Made by a program: the position numbers and the translations under genes
In this document: one piece after another, positions 20,501-31,829 of the stretch
Numbering within the stretch: position 1 is the stretch's first letter
Layout of the letters: each line of letters opens with the position of its first letter
NCBI GenBank assembly: GCA_030063045.1
Contig: JAQSEB010000223.1
Coordinates: 247,530-311,529 of the forward strand
DNA length: 64,000 nucleotides
Reading direction: 5' to 3'
DNA from: Pratylenchus scribneri
Lineage: Eukaryota; Nematoda; Chromadorea; Rhabditida; Pratylenchidae
Notes under the pieces: model-generated
What the model saw: only the letters and a program-made list of their open reading frames with translations
Told to the model about the DNA's origin: nothing
Database searches by the model: none

Positions 20501-23500
20501 AGGGCCTCAAATAGAGGGGGGAGGGGCTTCTAATAGGAAAAATACGGTATTTTTGATATAAGTAAAAACCCGTAAATAGCTTAAATAATTAAAATTTATC
20601 TATTTTTGGTTTTTATAAATTTTTTAACAATACTGGTTTTATAAAACATAAAAAAATTAAATTAAATAGCCAATTGTTGTGTCTTTCATCAATTAATGAG
20701 ATGCTTGTAAATGTACAGTATAATAATATTTACAAAAATTTAGATAATTTTTTAAAAATAACTTATAGAAAATATCCTAATTAATTAAAAAAAAAAACTA
20801 AAATGAAAAATAAAAAAATTCCGTCTCGCTCGGGGCATCGAACTTCGAACCATAGCCCGGTAAAAGCCCATGCCCTTACCATTTGAACTATACGCCCCAT
20901 AACTGAGGAATTTGGCTCATATGTGCAAATATTTTCAAGCTTTAGGCGGTAATACTAGTATCATTGTTTTTTATTCTAATATTGTATTTCGTCTAGAATT
21001 GTATTTTAGATAAAAGTGGGAATCTGTAAAAAAAAAAAACTAATTCCCATGAGCGGGTTCGAACCTCTAAAATTGCTAAATTTTGCCAAAAAATGAAGGG
21101 TCCCTCCTTATCCTTGGGTCGAAAGTCGAAACTCGAAAATCCTTGGTAAAATATTCTCTTTAGACCTAGTAAAAATATAATTTCATTCATTTTTGAATTA
21201 TAAATATTTATTTTTTTTGGAAAAATCTTTTTAAATGATAAAAAATTTTTAAAAATTCATTTTAAAATTTATAATTTTACTCACCTTTCTGCCTCCGGCA
21301 TAAAAAGCACTCACATATTGGTCAAATGCGGTCAGTGTTGAAAGACCACCCAGCTGGACATCATTCACCCTTCGCAGCCTGTTTATTTGCAATTGTTGGG
21401 AATTCAGCTGAAGTTGTTCGGACAATTCCTCGGCCGTCCTCTCGCCATGGGCAATCAGCCTTCGGGCGGTCCTCAGCGCAATGTACAGGGACAAACTTTC
21501 AATGACCACCAATTTGGACTCATCCGACAATATCACCAATTCTGGAGGGGAAATAATAAAGTTAGTTAGCTATATTAATTTGTTAGAAAAGAATTTAATT
21601 GCCCTTAAAATCAATTATATTTATTCCCAATTTCATTTTGAAAAATTGCCCAATTTTAAAGCTATATGAAAACTTTTAAATCTTAGCCTTTAGGCGTTTA
21701 AATTTAAACATGATATATTTAAAAAAAAAACTCCCGATTTGATTACATTTTATGGTGTCAATGTTTGTTTTTTTGGTTTAATTTTGTGGATAATCTCCTG
21801 CCCCAAAATATCGAAAAATAGCCCACTTTGGGGCCGTAAAAAATTTTTTATAACTTTTATTCGGCTTACTTTAAATTAGGGCAAAGTTTTGGGGTAATCC
21901 TGGCCATAATTGTTTCATTTTTCGACTCGATCGAAAGTTTTGAATAAATTACAATAGATAATATTAATTTATCCATTAAAATCATAAAATCATTAGAATT
22001 TATTCCCAAAGTTTTTCGGTTCAAAAAATCCCAAATTAAGAAAAATCTTAAGATGTAGTTTATGGCTTTAAATAGTTATTTTTTAATGTGTCTGATTTTG
22101 TCACTTTATTTATGCCTTATTATCAGTCTCAACCTCAATGTAAATTTTTTAAAATTAAAAAGTGGGTAAATTTCAGTGATTCTATTTATTATTGATAAAT
22201 TAATCAATCATAAATTGTTTATTATCCACCTTGATTGCCAGGATGAGCGGATGGGCCAATTCGGATGGACAAAAGGGAAGTGGATGAACATTTTTCCGAG
22301 AATAGAAGAACGCCACGATCCGTGTAGAACATCAATGAGCCATTGTTTAGGCCCTTTTGGAAAATTATTGATTTTAAATTATTTTAGTAAAAAATTATTG
22401 ATTTTTAATATTTTTCAAAAAAATTATTGATTATTTTTTAAAAATTTTTCAAAAAAATTATCGATTGATTTTAAAAAATTTAAGAAAAAATTAAAATTAA
22501 TTAAAAAAATGTTAATTAATTTTAAATATTTGTAATAAAAATAAAAAATTACAATGCAAATGCAAATCCAATCCATTGAAAGTGATCGACTGGAGGCATT
22601 CGACCGCTCCGGTGCAACACCAAATGTTGCGAGGGCACTGATATAGACTAAAAAAATAAAAATGATAATTAGTTTTAGCTTCTGCTATAATTCAGAAAAT
22701 TTATGAACTAATTTTTTGAATCGAATTTAAAAAATAAATTTTAAGGGTGATTGGTGAGACTCCATAATAGCCTTATTAGAAACTAAAATCCTTTTTAGAT
22801 TGAGATGATCTTATAGAAATTTAAATTTTGGGGACTTTGATGGATGGATGATGGTTTAAAATCTTTAGGTCTCTTTACTCTCATTTCATTCATAAGTACC
22901 TTATAAAATATGCATTACTGATTACTACTTACTAAGCAAGAGTGCTGTTGCCAGTTTTTGGTTCAGGGAGAACATCGAACATGAGAGTATAAATTTCTTG
23001 AGAATCTTCAATTTTTAAATTTTTTTTTCCTAAAGTGCAAAAATTTTAACCTAAAAATGGCTTCGTAATGGAATAATTTTTTAACCCAATTTCTCAAAAT
23101 TTTTTTTAAGCAAATAAAATAAATTTGGATCTAAAATTTTAGTACTGTTTCAATCTGATCAGCGAGGCAAAAGGTGGAATGAATAATTTCTTAAACTGTT
23201 TAATTGATTGAAAATTGAAGCCCAAAGGCCAAAGCAATAGGTATAGGTAGGTTAACTTTTTGCGACTATTATTTATTATCAATTATCATAAATCGCAAAC
23301 CGTGTTCTTCCTCGGTGACCCGCACTTTTGCTGCAATTTCCATGCAAGGCACCGTGCTTTTTGACCGTTCCAAAACGACAAATTTTTGTGCCGAACCAAT
23401 CGTCAAAATATCAAAATTTGGGCAGGCGGCAATTAGGGTATGCCGTAGCCAATGTTTGTGCCAAATTAGTTCAATTGAGGAATCCGCTTGATCACTGCCG

Positions 23501-24139
23501 CTCAGATCGTCGCTCTGTGAAAATTGAACATTTATAAAATGCCGAAAAGATTAAACCGGTTTAAGTGGTTTATCCTAGTTCCATAAACCTTATAGCCAAT
23601 CGATAGATCTCGGTCATGATGCATCATTTGATTATGTTTTGGCTTTAGTTTAACCAATTCTAACTTAGTTTTGAACCATTAAATCAAAATGTGGTTTAAA
23701 CCGGTTTAAAACCCTTTAATTGTTGACCAAACCAAAATGTGGTTTAAACCGTTTAAAACCCTTTAATTGTTGACCAAACCAAAATGTGGTTTAAACCGTT
23801 TAAAACCCTTTAATTGTTGACCAAACCATAACCAAATTATATACCATTCAATGCATCTTGACCAGCTCTATCCAATTTTGGGTATATTTGGTTTACGAAT
23901 GTGTGGGAAAAACCCCTAAACCTAAACCATTATAATTATTTTCCTAATCGATACAAATTAAATTTATTAAAAAAATAAACCAATTCGGGATTGTCCAAAT
24001 AAACGGCATCCTCCGTGTCCGGTGGTCCATCGTCGTTATTGTTTCTTCTTTTCTCCATCGATTCATTTTTATCCGTAAAAAGAAAATTACTAACAAGTTG
24101 TATTGTTTCCGGGGAAATTTTTGCGAATTCGGTAAGCAT
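17579..24139 (-). CDS. RAB3GAP2: RAB3GAP2-like Rab3GAP non-catalytic subunit, N-terminal part only
   Basis: Exons on the minus strand: 24139-23981, 23514-23301, 22637-22553, 22353-22230, 21541-21285, 20279-20046, 19350-19088, 18414-18276, 17845-17687, 17635-17579. The product is about 563 residues. Family motifs include FYTDRGVLLFSE, a stretch around SDESKLVVIESLSLY, ALFSITSK, AITDNIGRVLL, then RIWKGYRQA and the APKRGLLEVW block, ending with INVPFHFSA. In other animals this subunit partners RAB3GAP1 to regulate Rab3/Rab18 and has about 1,300-1,400 residues. Here the frame stops (TGA at 17579) just after the N-terminal beta-propeller-like domain, so some 800 residues are missing. The junction of exons 3 and 4 is out of phase by one base with the best splice sites, so either a splice site is misjudged or the gene is damaged. 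Introns 1 and 7 hold family B palindromes, and intron 8 a family A palindrome. Confidence 0.88.
17925..18238. repeat. Family A palindromic element in RAB3GAP2 intron 8
   Basis: The two arms begin with TCTAATAAATCCGAAACCGG and its imperfect complement. Each inner arm carries a TATACCA..TGTAGATCTCATCG block. It occupies about 73% of the 430-bp intron 17846-18275. Confidence 0.8.
18451..19046 (+). repeat. Family B palindromic element in RAB3GAP2 intron 7, six to seven internal units
   Basis: The arms start near TTGCCAAAATAATTA and end near TTAAACCGGTTTAATTAA. The middle is a run of a 47-bp unit built around TTTTAAACGGTTTAAACCAC, one of them shortened. It fills almost all of the intron 18415-19087 and is the longest copy in the window. 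Confidence 0.85.
20445..20560. repeat. Short dispersed repeat ending in AAAAATACGGTATT
   Basis: The GGGGCTTCTAATAGGAAAAA part, then TACGGTATT, matches the ends of elements at 26282-27480 and 32569-32870. Here only one small copy is present, in RAB3GAP2 intron 5. Confidence 0.5.
20832..20898 (-). other. tRNA-like sequence in a RAB3GAP2 intron
   Basis: On the minus strand GGGGCGT and ATGCCCC form a 7-bp acceptor with one wobble, 67 bases apart, and GGTTCGAAGTTC resembles a B box. The D and T arms do not fold normally and the anticodon loop would be 12 bases. It may be a decayed tRNA or the head of a tRNA-derived repeat. Confidence 0.35.
23538..23944 (-). repeat. Family B palindromic element in RAB3GAP2 intron 1
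   Basis: It begins ATGCCGAAAAGATTAAACCGG and contains three 47-bp units in inverse orientation. It covers about 87% of intron 23515-23980. The arms are in inverse orientation to the copy at 18451. Confidence 0.85.
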
Positions 24140-25244
24140 TTTTTCTTAAAATAAATGAAATTTAATGGATTTATTTAGGTAGGATATTTTTGGGAATGAA
24201 AATTGTTTTAAACTCTTTTTCAAATTTAATTGTAATTAATAATTGACGTGCGTAATTGTTGATCGATCGGTGGATGTTTTTATAAAAAATCCATTCTTCA
24301 AAATTGATCATTCCTTGTTCCTTCCGTCCTTCAGCAAAATTGAAAGAGAGACAATGTTAAAATTAGAGGATAAAAAGAAATAAATTTTGGACATCTTATC
24401 CAAAAATTAAATAAAATGCCAATAAACAATTTTAAATATTGATTAATTCACCTTTTTTTATCTTTCATTGATGATTTTCATCGATCTATGTATTTTTGTA
24501 ATTTTAATGTTTGTCAAAATAAAATTATTTTCAAATTTTATTTAAATTAGCTGAAGAGATCGCCCTTCGACCGACTCACAATGGAAGGCTTGAATATTTG
24601 GTGTTAAGGGGGAGAATTCGAGGTAATTAAGAAGAATTGATGCTTTCTGTTGTGAGGACAATTGATTGCTGGATATGAAAAAGGGAATGGAATTTTTACT
24701 TATTATTTTTATTAGGCCAAAAATATTTGGAAGGAATGCTGCAGGAAATTGGGCCATGGAGGTGGAAATAAAGGGATGAATGCGGTGAGATTAATAAAAT
24801 CGATGAAGAAATGCCTGCTGCTGGTTAAATTCAATTGAAGATCAAACCCAAAGGATTGGAAAAAATTCCTATGAAAAACAGGTCAAAAGTCTTTCAATGT
24901 ATGAAAAGGCTAATAAATGCCAAGGGGCAAATTCAATGGAAAGAGGCCTTCAATATTTACGATGCAATGGAAGCGTCCATTTGCCGCTAGAGGTTGAATC
25001 TTGAAAATGATTGCCTGTCGTTCATGTCCTGAATATTTTCGAGATGGAAAATTTTATTTTTTAACACAATTTTTTCTTTTCTTCTAATAAAAAGGAAAGA
25101 ACAAAATATGGAAAAATAAAAATCAATAAAATATTCGACGTATCATTGATAGAAATTCGAATGGTTTAATGAATCTTCTTAAATTATAAAATTTATATAT
25201 AGGATAAATAATATTTTATTCTTTTGGTTGAACATTGCGCATTA
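24140..25244. other. Intergenic region with two weak open frames
   Basis: A 71-codon frame on the minus strand (24542-24757) and a roughly 50-residue stretch on the plus strand (about 24835-24990) are open, but neither has recognisable motifs, splice context or strong start context. I do not call genes here. The rest is AT-rich, and the promoter of RAB3GAP2 should lie just above 24139. Confidence 0.4.
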
Positions 25245-25543
25245 TTAAAAGCATGATTGATTTTTAATAATGTTGCAAAGTGGCTGTACAATCACAACTT
25301 TAAATGCTTCTTCCACTTCATCAGTTGTATTTTCAGTCATCTTATTTTGCTGGAATAAATGATTTAGATTAATTTTTAGGAAAAAATTACTTCTGGATAA
25401 ATAGTTTTCTCCCAATTTTCGGGTTCATCATCCCAAGAGCCGCCAAAGCCTTGGATATCATCTGCTTCATCAGCCATAGAATTTTTTGAGATAATGAAAA
25501 TAGAAAATATAGTGAAATAAATTAAAATTAATTGATTTTGCAT
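25245..25543 (-). CDS. Small putative secreted protein, about 85 residues
   Basis: Two exons, 25543-25391 and 25349-25245, join in phase with canonical GT and AG. The first encodes a hydrophobic start (MQNQLILIYFTIFSIFIIS) that reads as a signal peptide. The short mature part is acidic (DEADDIQGFGGSWDDEPENW), and the protein ends in NQSCF. An upstream in-frame Met at 25576 is possible, but the shorter start gives the better signal peptide. I recognise no family. In a plant-parasitic nematode such proteins are sometimes effectors; nothing here proves that. Confidence 0.55.
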
Positions 25544-26184
25544 TATTTTAGAGAGAAAAGAAATTTTTAAAAACAAGAATGTGAGTCATTTTTTAGAGAA
25601 TTGTGTGTAACTTTTTTCTCACAAGATTGAGGGGAATATTGATTGAGGATAGAATTGTCAATTATTCTTTCTTACGAATATTTTTTACAATTAAATGTTA
25701 AAAATGTGACAACCCAATGGCCTTCCGGGCCATTTCCCATCCATTTTGGGGCTTAATCCCCCCAAATCCACCTTAATCCCCTATATCCGGGTATATCCCG
25801 CGCACCCCCGGAACCATTTATGTAAGCAAGAGAGCAGAGGGGATGAGAGATAAGTATGAGGGAGGAGCAGAGAAAAAGGGATATCATTTGGGGGCAAAAA
25901 GAATTGAAATTAGGGGCAGAAAAAATGTTCCGAATTTAAGGGGGGCAGAAAAAATTGGATTTTGGGGCAGAAAAAAAATATTTGCCATTTGTTTAACCAT
26001 TCTGATGAATATGAAAACAATATAAAAAAAGAATAAGAAACAATATTAAATTTTAAAAAATACAAATGTTCAAATATTTATCAAATTATTCGATTGAAAA
26101 ATGCAAATTATTAGGTAATGTACAATGTTTTTAATATTGGACCCGTCTTCTCTTAATATTTATTCTCCAATGTATGAGTTTTAA

Positions 26185-28394
26185 TTAGCCAAGAAAATTG
26201 TTCAAAAATCCTTGTGCCATTTCGCCGTTGATTAGTCCATTCATTTGGTTGAACACGGTTGAAGGATTCTATAAATATAGACTGTATTTAATCTATTAGT
26301 CGCCCTGGGCTACTCTACTATTTTCAGTGGCCTTCTCTACTAGAGGGGGCTTTTATTAGAGAAGGGGGCTTTTATTAGAGAAGGGGGCTTTTATTAGAGT
26401 GGAGCCTTTGTTTTTCAATTTTCTGAGAACCTCCAAATGGAGCAAAAATTCATATTACAATTTTTCTCCTTAAAAATCCTCAAGACCCGTAGTAAATGAA
26501 CTTTGGTAATTTAACTAGAGCTTTCTACCAATGGTTGGATGACCAGTGGTAGTCCTACCAATGATCTCTGGTAAGTTTAGTAAATGAGAAAAGTAGCTTT
26601 ACCAGCGTTTTTTACCAGAGCTTCCTTTGATATTCCTACCAGGCTTCTTACCAGGGTTTTTTAATTAATTTTTGAAAATTCACAACTTATTAAGTAATTT
26701 TTTCTTTAATTTGATTTTCAGATATATTATTCAGTAAATTTTTCTCTATCGAATGACCTAAAATTCATTTCATAAAAATCAAATATAAATTATTTAGCTT
26801 TTACTCGTTTTTCTCTTAGGAAAATATTTTTAAAAATTTTAAATAAAGCTAAAAATAGTTTAAAAAATATTTTACGCTTGTTAAAATAATTTGGCATAGA
26901 AAAAAAGTGAAATTTTTATTTAAAATGATTTTAAAAATAGAAATTGAAGACTTTTTTGTTCAAATTTTATATCATTCGATAGAGGAGAGTTTCTTCTACA
27001 ATATACTTTTTAGTTCATATTTTTAGAAAATTTTCTGAATTTTTTATGAATTTTTTTCTAAGCTCTGGTAGCCTAACTACCAGGGTTTTTCTGCAACAAA
27101 GGAAAACGCTGGTAGGATGACCATTGGTGAGTTTCATTTACTAAGCCTAGTTTCCTTTACCAGCATTTGCTGGTAACCTAACCAGTGATACGCTGGTAAA
27201 AGCTGTGGTAATTTCATTTACTATAAGCTCTGGTTAATTGACCAATGATACGCTGGTAATTACCAGCGACCAGAGTTCATTTACTACCCACCCAAAAGGG
27301 GGCTATTATTAAAAGGAGGGGGTTTTATTAAAACGAGGGGGACTATTATTAGAAGGAGGGGGCTTTTATTAGAAGGAGGGGGCTATTATTAGAGAGAGTG
27401 CTCCTATTTTTCAACTCCAAGGGAGGTGACTATTATAAGGGGGGGGGGCTTCCATACTAATAGAGGAAAAATACGGTATTATGAAATTTTAATTGTGCAA
27501 AAATTACCTGATCAATTAGGCCGGTGACCTCGTCACACCGAGAGACGGACCTAAATTAAAAATTTTTTGAGGTATTTTCACCTTTCCTTTTGGACCAAAC
27601 CGTTGAAGGTTTGTGGCCATTTGGATTGAGCCTTAATTTTTTTAATTTATTTAGGTAGTAAAATTTTTTATATTACCCAGAATATTGCATTCACTAATGG
27701 CCTTCCTCAGCTGGCCACAATGCTCTCTTTCGGCGCCCATTTTACACGTTTCCTTACTGTAAAATTTGAGTTCAAAAATTAGGAAAAAATCCTTCTCTTT
27801 ACTGAGTGAGTACCGTCGATTAGTTACTTGAGTTTTTAGCCCATAGCTCAATGAGGCATTAACCAATTCTGGAAGGCAATATACCATTTTAAAGCCCAAA
27901 GAGCCCTCCATAAAGTGGCCATTTTAAATTTTATTTAAATTTTCTAAAATCCAGGCTTTTAAAAAAGTTCCATGTCTTTGGGTGGAATAAACCCGAATAT
28001 TTGTTTGTTGGAGGAAAAGCCGCTTATTTTACAAATTATTTTAACATTTCAAAAAACAATTAGAATTGGCCACTTTTTAGAGGACATTTAGGGCTTTCAA
28101 ATGGCATATCGCCTTCCTGAAATGGTTACTTTCTTCTCGAGATATGGCCAAAAGAATGGCCAAAGTGCTCAATCCTTAATTGTTCAATCTCTTCTCACCT
28201 CGCCCGGAATAGATCAATTTTGCCTGGGAAAAATTAAATTTTAATGTCAATTGAATATTTGACTACCTCCCATCAATGCATTGCTAATTTCCTTTCCCCA
28301 TGTGTCCCAAGTCTATAAATTAATATTTTGCCTTAAGCACAAATCATTAACTGACCCTTTCATCAGCCCGCTTCACACAATTCCCGTAGGCCAT
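26185..28394 (-). CDS. Short gene of unknown function, five exons
   Basis: Exons 28394-28356, 28312-28267, 28223-28199, 27550-27508 and 26268-26185 keep one phase through four canonical introns and give about 78 residues, ending in QGFLNNFLG. The Met at 28394 may not be the true start, since an acceptor-like CAAAAAG stands just upstream and the first exon could extend a longer protein. It may be the 3' part of the neighbouring gene at 29075-31091, or a relative. Intron 3 holds a family C palindrome and intron 4 a 1.2-kb nested repeat. No known domain is seen. Confidence 0.5.
26282..27480. repeat. Composite repeat with GGGGGCTTTTATTAGAG units, interrupted by a palindromic element
   Basis: The outer parts (26282-26486 and 27291-27480) consist of repeated GGGGGCTTTTATTAGAG-like units and end in AAAAATACGGTATT. 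Between them lies an unrelated palindrome (26487-27290), which looks like a later insertion. The whole sits in the last intron of the gene at 26185-28394. Confidence 0.6.
26487..27290. mobile_element. Palindromic miniature element nested in another repeat
   Basis: The ends are CCCGTAGTAAATGAACTTTGG and the complement of GGGTAGTAAATGAACTCTGG. Both arms repeat ACCAGCG/CGCTGGT motifs many times, so the whole can fold back. I could not define a target duplication. It has no coding capacity. Confidence 0.55.
27837..28163 (+). repeat. Family C palindromic element
   Basis: The left arm (GGAAGGCAATATACCATTTT) and right arm (AAATGGCATATCGCCTTCC) are inverted partners. The centre carries TTGTTTGTTGGAGGAAAAGC. 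It lies in intron 27551-28198, with relatives at 51136-51445 and 32114-32391. Confidence 0.7.
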
Positions 28395-28479
28395 TTTCTT
28401 TTTGGAGGAGAAAAATGATTGAAATTATTGCCAATTTTTATACCATAAATTCTCCAATAAATGGGACGCAACCTTCAAT

Positions 28480-29074
28480 TTTAAAAATATTTAAATTTTA
28501 ATAATTGAAAAATAAATTAATTAATTAAAATTAAATTTAAAAAATTTAATAAATTTAATTAAATTTAAAATTTTAATTAATTAAAAATTTAACTTTTAAA
28601 TATTTTTATATTATTTAATTAATAAGCTGACCTTCTCCTTGTCTAAAGCCAAAATTTTTGTCGGCACCGGGAAATATGAAAAAGAAAAAATAATAAAAAT
28701 TTGTTACTTACTAACACTCACACTCAAACTAATTTAAATATTTAATTAAAAATGCTAAAATTTTAATTAAAAAATTATTAATTAAAAATATTAATAAAAT
28801 GTGCCTAAAATTTTAATTAAAATTATTAACAAAAATGCTAAAATTTTAATTAAAAATATTATCAAAAAATTCCAAAATTTTAATAAAAATTATTAATAAA
28901 AATTGCTTAAATTTAATTAAAATTAACAATAAAAAATGCTTAAATTTTAATTAAAATTAATTAAAAATTCCTTAAATTATAATTAAAATTATTAATAAAA
29001 AATGCTAATAATTTTAATTTAAATTAATTTAAAAAATTCTTAGATTTTAATTAAATTATCAATTAAAAATATGC
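28480..29074. other. AT-rich stretch dominated by AATTAAAATT runs
   Basis: Simple A/T runs with many TTAATTAA-like words. No gene or defined element is seen. Confidence 0.6.
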
Positions 29075-31091
29075 TTAAAATTGTTGAAGTGATGGAATTG
29101 ATGGAGGCGGACTTCGTTGCCGAATTCCCTGCAAATCTGGCGAATTCACTGAATTGCTGCTTGAGGTGGGATTTTGTGCACCCGTAAGCAATTTCATTGC
29201 CTAAAATTATTCGACTGATATTAAATTTTTCCAAATACGGTATTTTGACCTGTCCAACCATCTTGTCCATTCCCATGAAACTCTCTCGGCGATTTGGATC
29301 TTCCGGCATTTCTGTCCTTTGAGCTTCCCTCATTGTGCCTTGAAAATTTGAATAATATATTTATGAAATTTTTATCATAAAGTTTTAATTCGGAAAGCAT
29401 TTTATTTTTGGTGATTAAGAATGCTAACACTAAAAAACATTTTATCCAAGTACTGATAAGCCTATTGATAAATATTTCTCGTGGAAAGTATCACCATTTG
29501 TAAATTTGGAATGACCTTAAAAGATGGCCAAATTTGAGTGAAATGAGGTCAGATTCGTGTTTACCCAGAATTGCTTTTTTGAAATTTCTTTTTTTTTTAA
29601 ATTTTAACTTTTTTTTTGATAAAATTACATGCAGATTTGAAAAACTTTTTGTATATTTTTGAAAAAAATACTATATATTTTGATTAAAATAGAATCATAT
29701 GACTAATTTTAGGCGAAAATAGGGTGTTTTTGGGTGCTAGAATTCCAGCAGAGGTAGATAAGCATTAGACATTAGTATTAGCTATTAGTGCCTTTTTGGA
29801 AAATTTCTCAGTCTATAGTTTTGAATTTTATAACTTTTTGAATTTATTTAATCATGCCAAAAAATCACCTCCAAGGAAACTTCCGGCCAATTGTTCGATT
29901 AAAGATCCACCTCCTGCTACAAATTTATTTCTTAATTTTTACGGTCCTAGAATTCCAACTCACCATTATTTGCAAATGGAATCCTATTTTCATCAGCTGC
30001 TGATGCTGGAATGTTTCCATCAGAAGCAGTCTATTTTAAAAAAACTCCATATAAATTAATCGCCGATTGACCTGTGATTGTTGTTGTTGACCAGTCAATG
30101 CATTTGCCAAATTTTGTCTGGCCGGATGCATCATATTTGTTAAACTTTGGCCAAATATCTTTAAAAATTCATTTCAATATTTTGTGTTTTACACAAACTT
30201 CAGAAGGACGTGCATTGAAATCAACCGGCTGAACTTCTGGACCCGATTTTGATCTGTATTTGTTAAATTTTTATTGTGTCAGAAGAATTTATCTCTTAGC
30301 TAAACTCTATAACCAGGCGGAATTAATAAAATCAGAACAGGCGGAATTATTAAAATCAGAACAGGCGGAATTATTAAAATCAGAACAGGCGGAATTATTA
30401 AAATCAGAACAGGCGGAATTATTAAAATCAGAACAGGCGGAATTATTAAAATCAGAACAGGCGGAATTATTAAAATCAGAACAGGCGGAATTATTAAAAT
30501 CAGAACAGGCGGAATTATTAAAATCAGAACAGGCGGAATTATTAAAATCAGAACAGGCGGAATTATTAAAATCAGAACAGGCGGAATTATTAAAATCAGA
30601 ACAGGCGGAATTATTAAAATCAGAACAGGCGGAATTATTAAAATCAGAACAGGCGGAATTATTAAAATCAGAACAGGCGGAATTATTAAAATCAGAACAG
30701 GCGGAATTATTAAAATCAGAACAGGCGGAATTATTAAAATCAGAACAGGCGGAATTATTTTTAAAAAAGCGTTCCAGCTTATTAAATTTATTGTTACTGA
30801 ACATGAATACACCTACATTACATCCCCATTGCTTCTGAGCATTTGTGCCCCAAATTGTGTGCCAACTTGCATCAATTCAGCAATATCTCGAGGTGAAATT
30901 AAACTCATCAGCGAAGGCTGCTGATGTGTCCCTAATTGCCCATCGGTAGGGAATTTCTTTAAGCAGTAAAATTTGCTTATAGCAAAATTAAAAAAAACAA
31001 CCTGGGAATTGCCGACATGTAGTTTTTCAAAAAGAGAAATAATCAAAATTAAAATGACTCGGAAAATCGGGGTAGATGATGGTTTAATCAT
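29075..31091 (-). CDS. Putative secreted protein of about 230 residues, eight exons
   Basis: Exons: 31091-31002, 30956-30822, 30253-30199, 30158-30072, 30030-29964, 29913-29869, 29338-29250, 29200-29075. The first exon encodes a signal-peptide-like start (ILILIISLFEKLHVGNS after a short polar lead). Later exons are polar, with Gln-, Ser- and Pro-rich parts, ending in PPPSIPSLQQF. Exons 3 to 8 join in perfect phase, which supports them. The exon 2-3 junction does not keep phase with the best sites, and intron 2 is where a 24-bp minisatellite array sits (30310-30760). I recognise no family. The gene could be one transcription unit with the exons at 26185-28394. Confidence 0.55.
30310..30760. 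repeat. Near-perfect 24-bp minisatellite, about 19 copies, inside an intron
   Basis: The unit is the exact reverse complement of the 24-bp unit at 14405-17180 (it contains CAGGCGGAATTATTAAAATC). Unlike the large array, copies here are almost identical. Because 24 is a multiple of three, all frames stay open and predict an 8-residue repeat (QAELLKSE on plus), which I read as an artefact. The array lies in the intron 30254-30821 of the gene above. Confidence 0.95.
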
Positions 31092-31102
31092 TTCAAATGT
31101 TT

Positions 31103-31829
31103 TTTTTTATTGCTTTCAAAAGTATGCAATTTTTTTTGGTTTTCGTGAAGATCACTTTCAAATGTGACCTCAATTCAAACAAATTTACATGTGAAAATTT
31201 CGTTTTCCTACGCTTACGCGCGCTCACTGTTTTTGGAGAGCCAGCAGTGCGAATTGGCAAGCCCGACAGAATGAGGGAAATTTTGGATTTTTGGTGGGAG
31301 GATATGGATATTGACCGAGAAAAAGGAAGAGGAGATGGGGGGACTGGTATCGGCGCCACAGGGGCTCGGCGGGGGATCAGTCATTGGTGGACAGATGCGG
31401 GGATTTAGTAGGCAGAAGAGGAGGAAGAGGATGCATGACCGGCTATTTGCTTTGCACTTGGTAATGGTGGTCAGCAACCAGCAAAAGTAGCAGATGATGT
31501 ATGTGTGATAGTTTTACAAGTTGGGTGGAAAAAAAGCGGCAAGAATTGCTTGGGGGAAAACCACCAAAAGTAAAACCAAGCAAATCAAGTTATTTTAGTT
31601 GGGTTGGATATGGATATGTGCATTTTATGGTGTAATATTAATGAATAATTACCCGGAAAAAATGATATGATTATTAGCAAACTTTACTCATCACAAAAGA
31701 AATAAATGAATTACCCATAAAAAAATGGTTACTGAATTTATCCAAAAAATAAAATTTACATCGAAAAAAAATGAAATAAATGTTAGCAAATTTTACCATG
31801 ATAAAATAGATTAAAATTCATCATTTTGT
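31103..31829. other. Intergenic region between a secreted-protein gene and RABGEF1
   Basis: No well-supported gene. A minus-strand frame at 31477-31214 begins with a hydrophobic stretch and has a possible GTGAGC donor, but no second exon could be linked to it. Confidence 0.4.

Noticed and set aside
24542..24757. Minus-strand 71-codon frame
   Set aside because: No motifs, no splice partners and no clear start context; left as unsupported.
30260..30838. Protein with an 8-residue QAELLKSE repeat (192 codons), and opposite-strand versions
   Set aside because: A 24-bp repeat keeps all six frames open; the array lies in an intron of a minus-strand gene and is the complement of a non-coding array.
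31214..31477. Minus-strand frame with a signal-peptide-like start
   Set aside because: One hydrophobic stretch and a possible donor, but no second exon, no conserved motif and overlapping open frames of equal quality.
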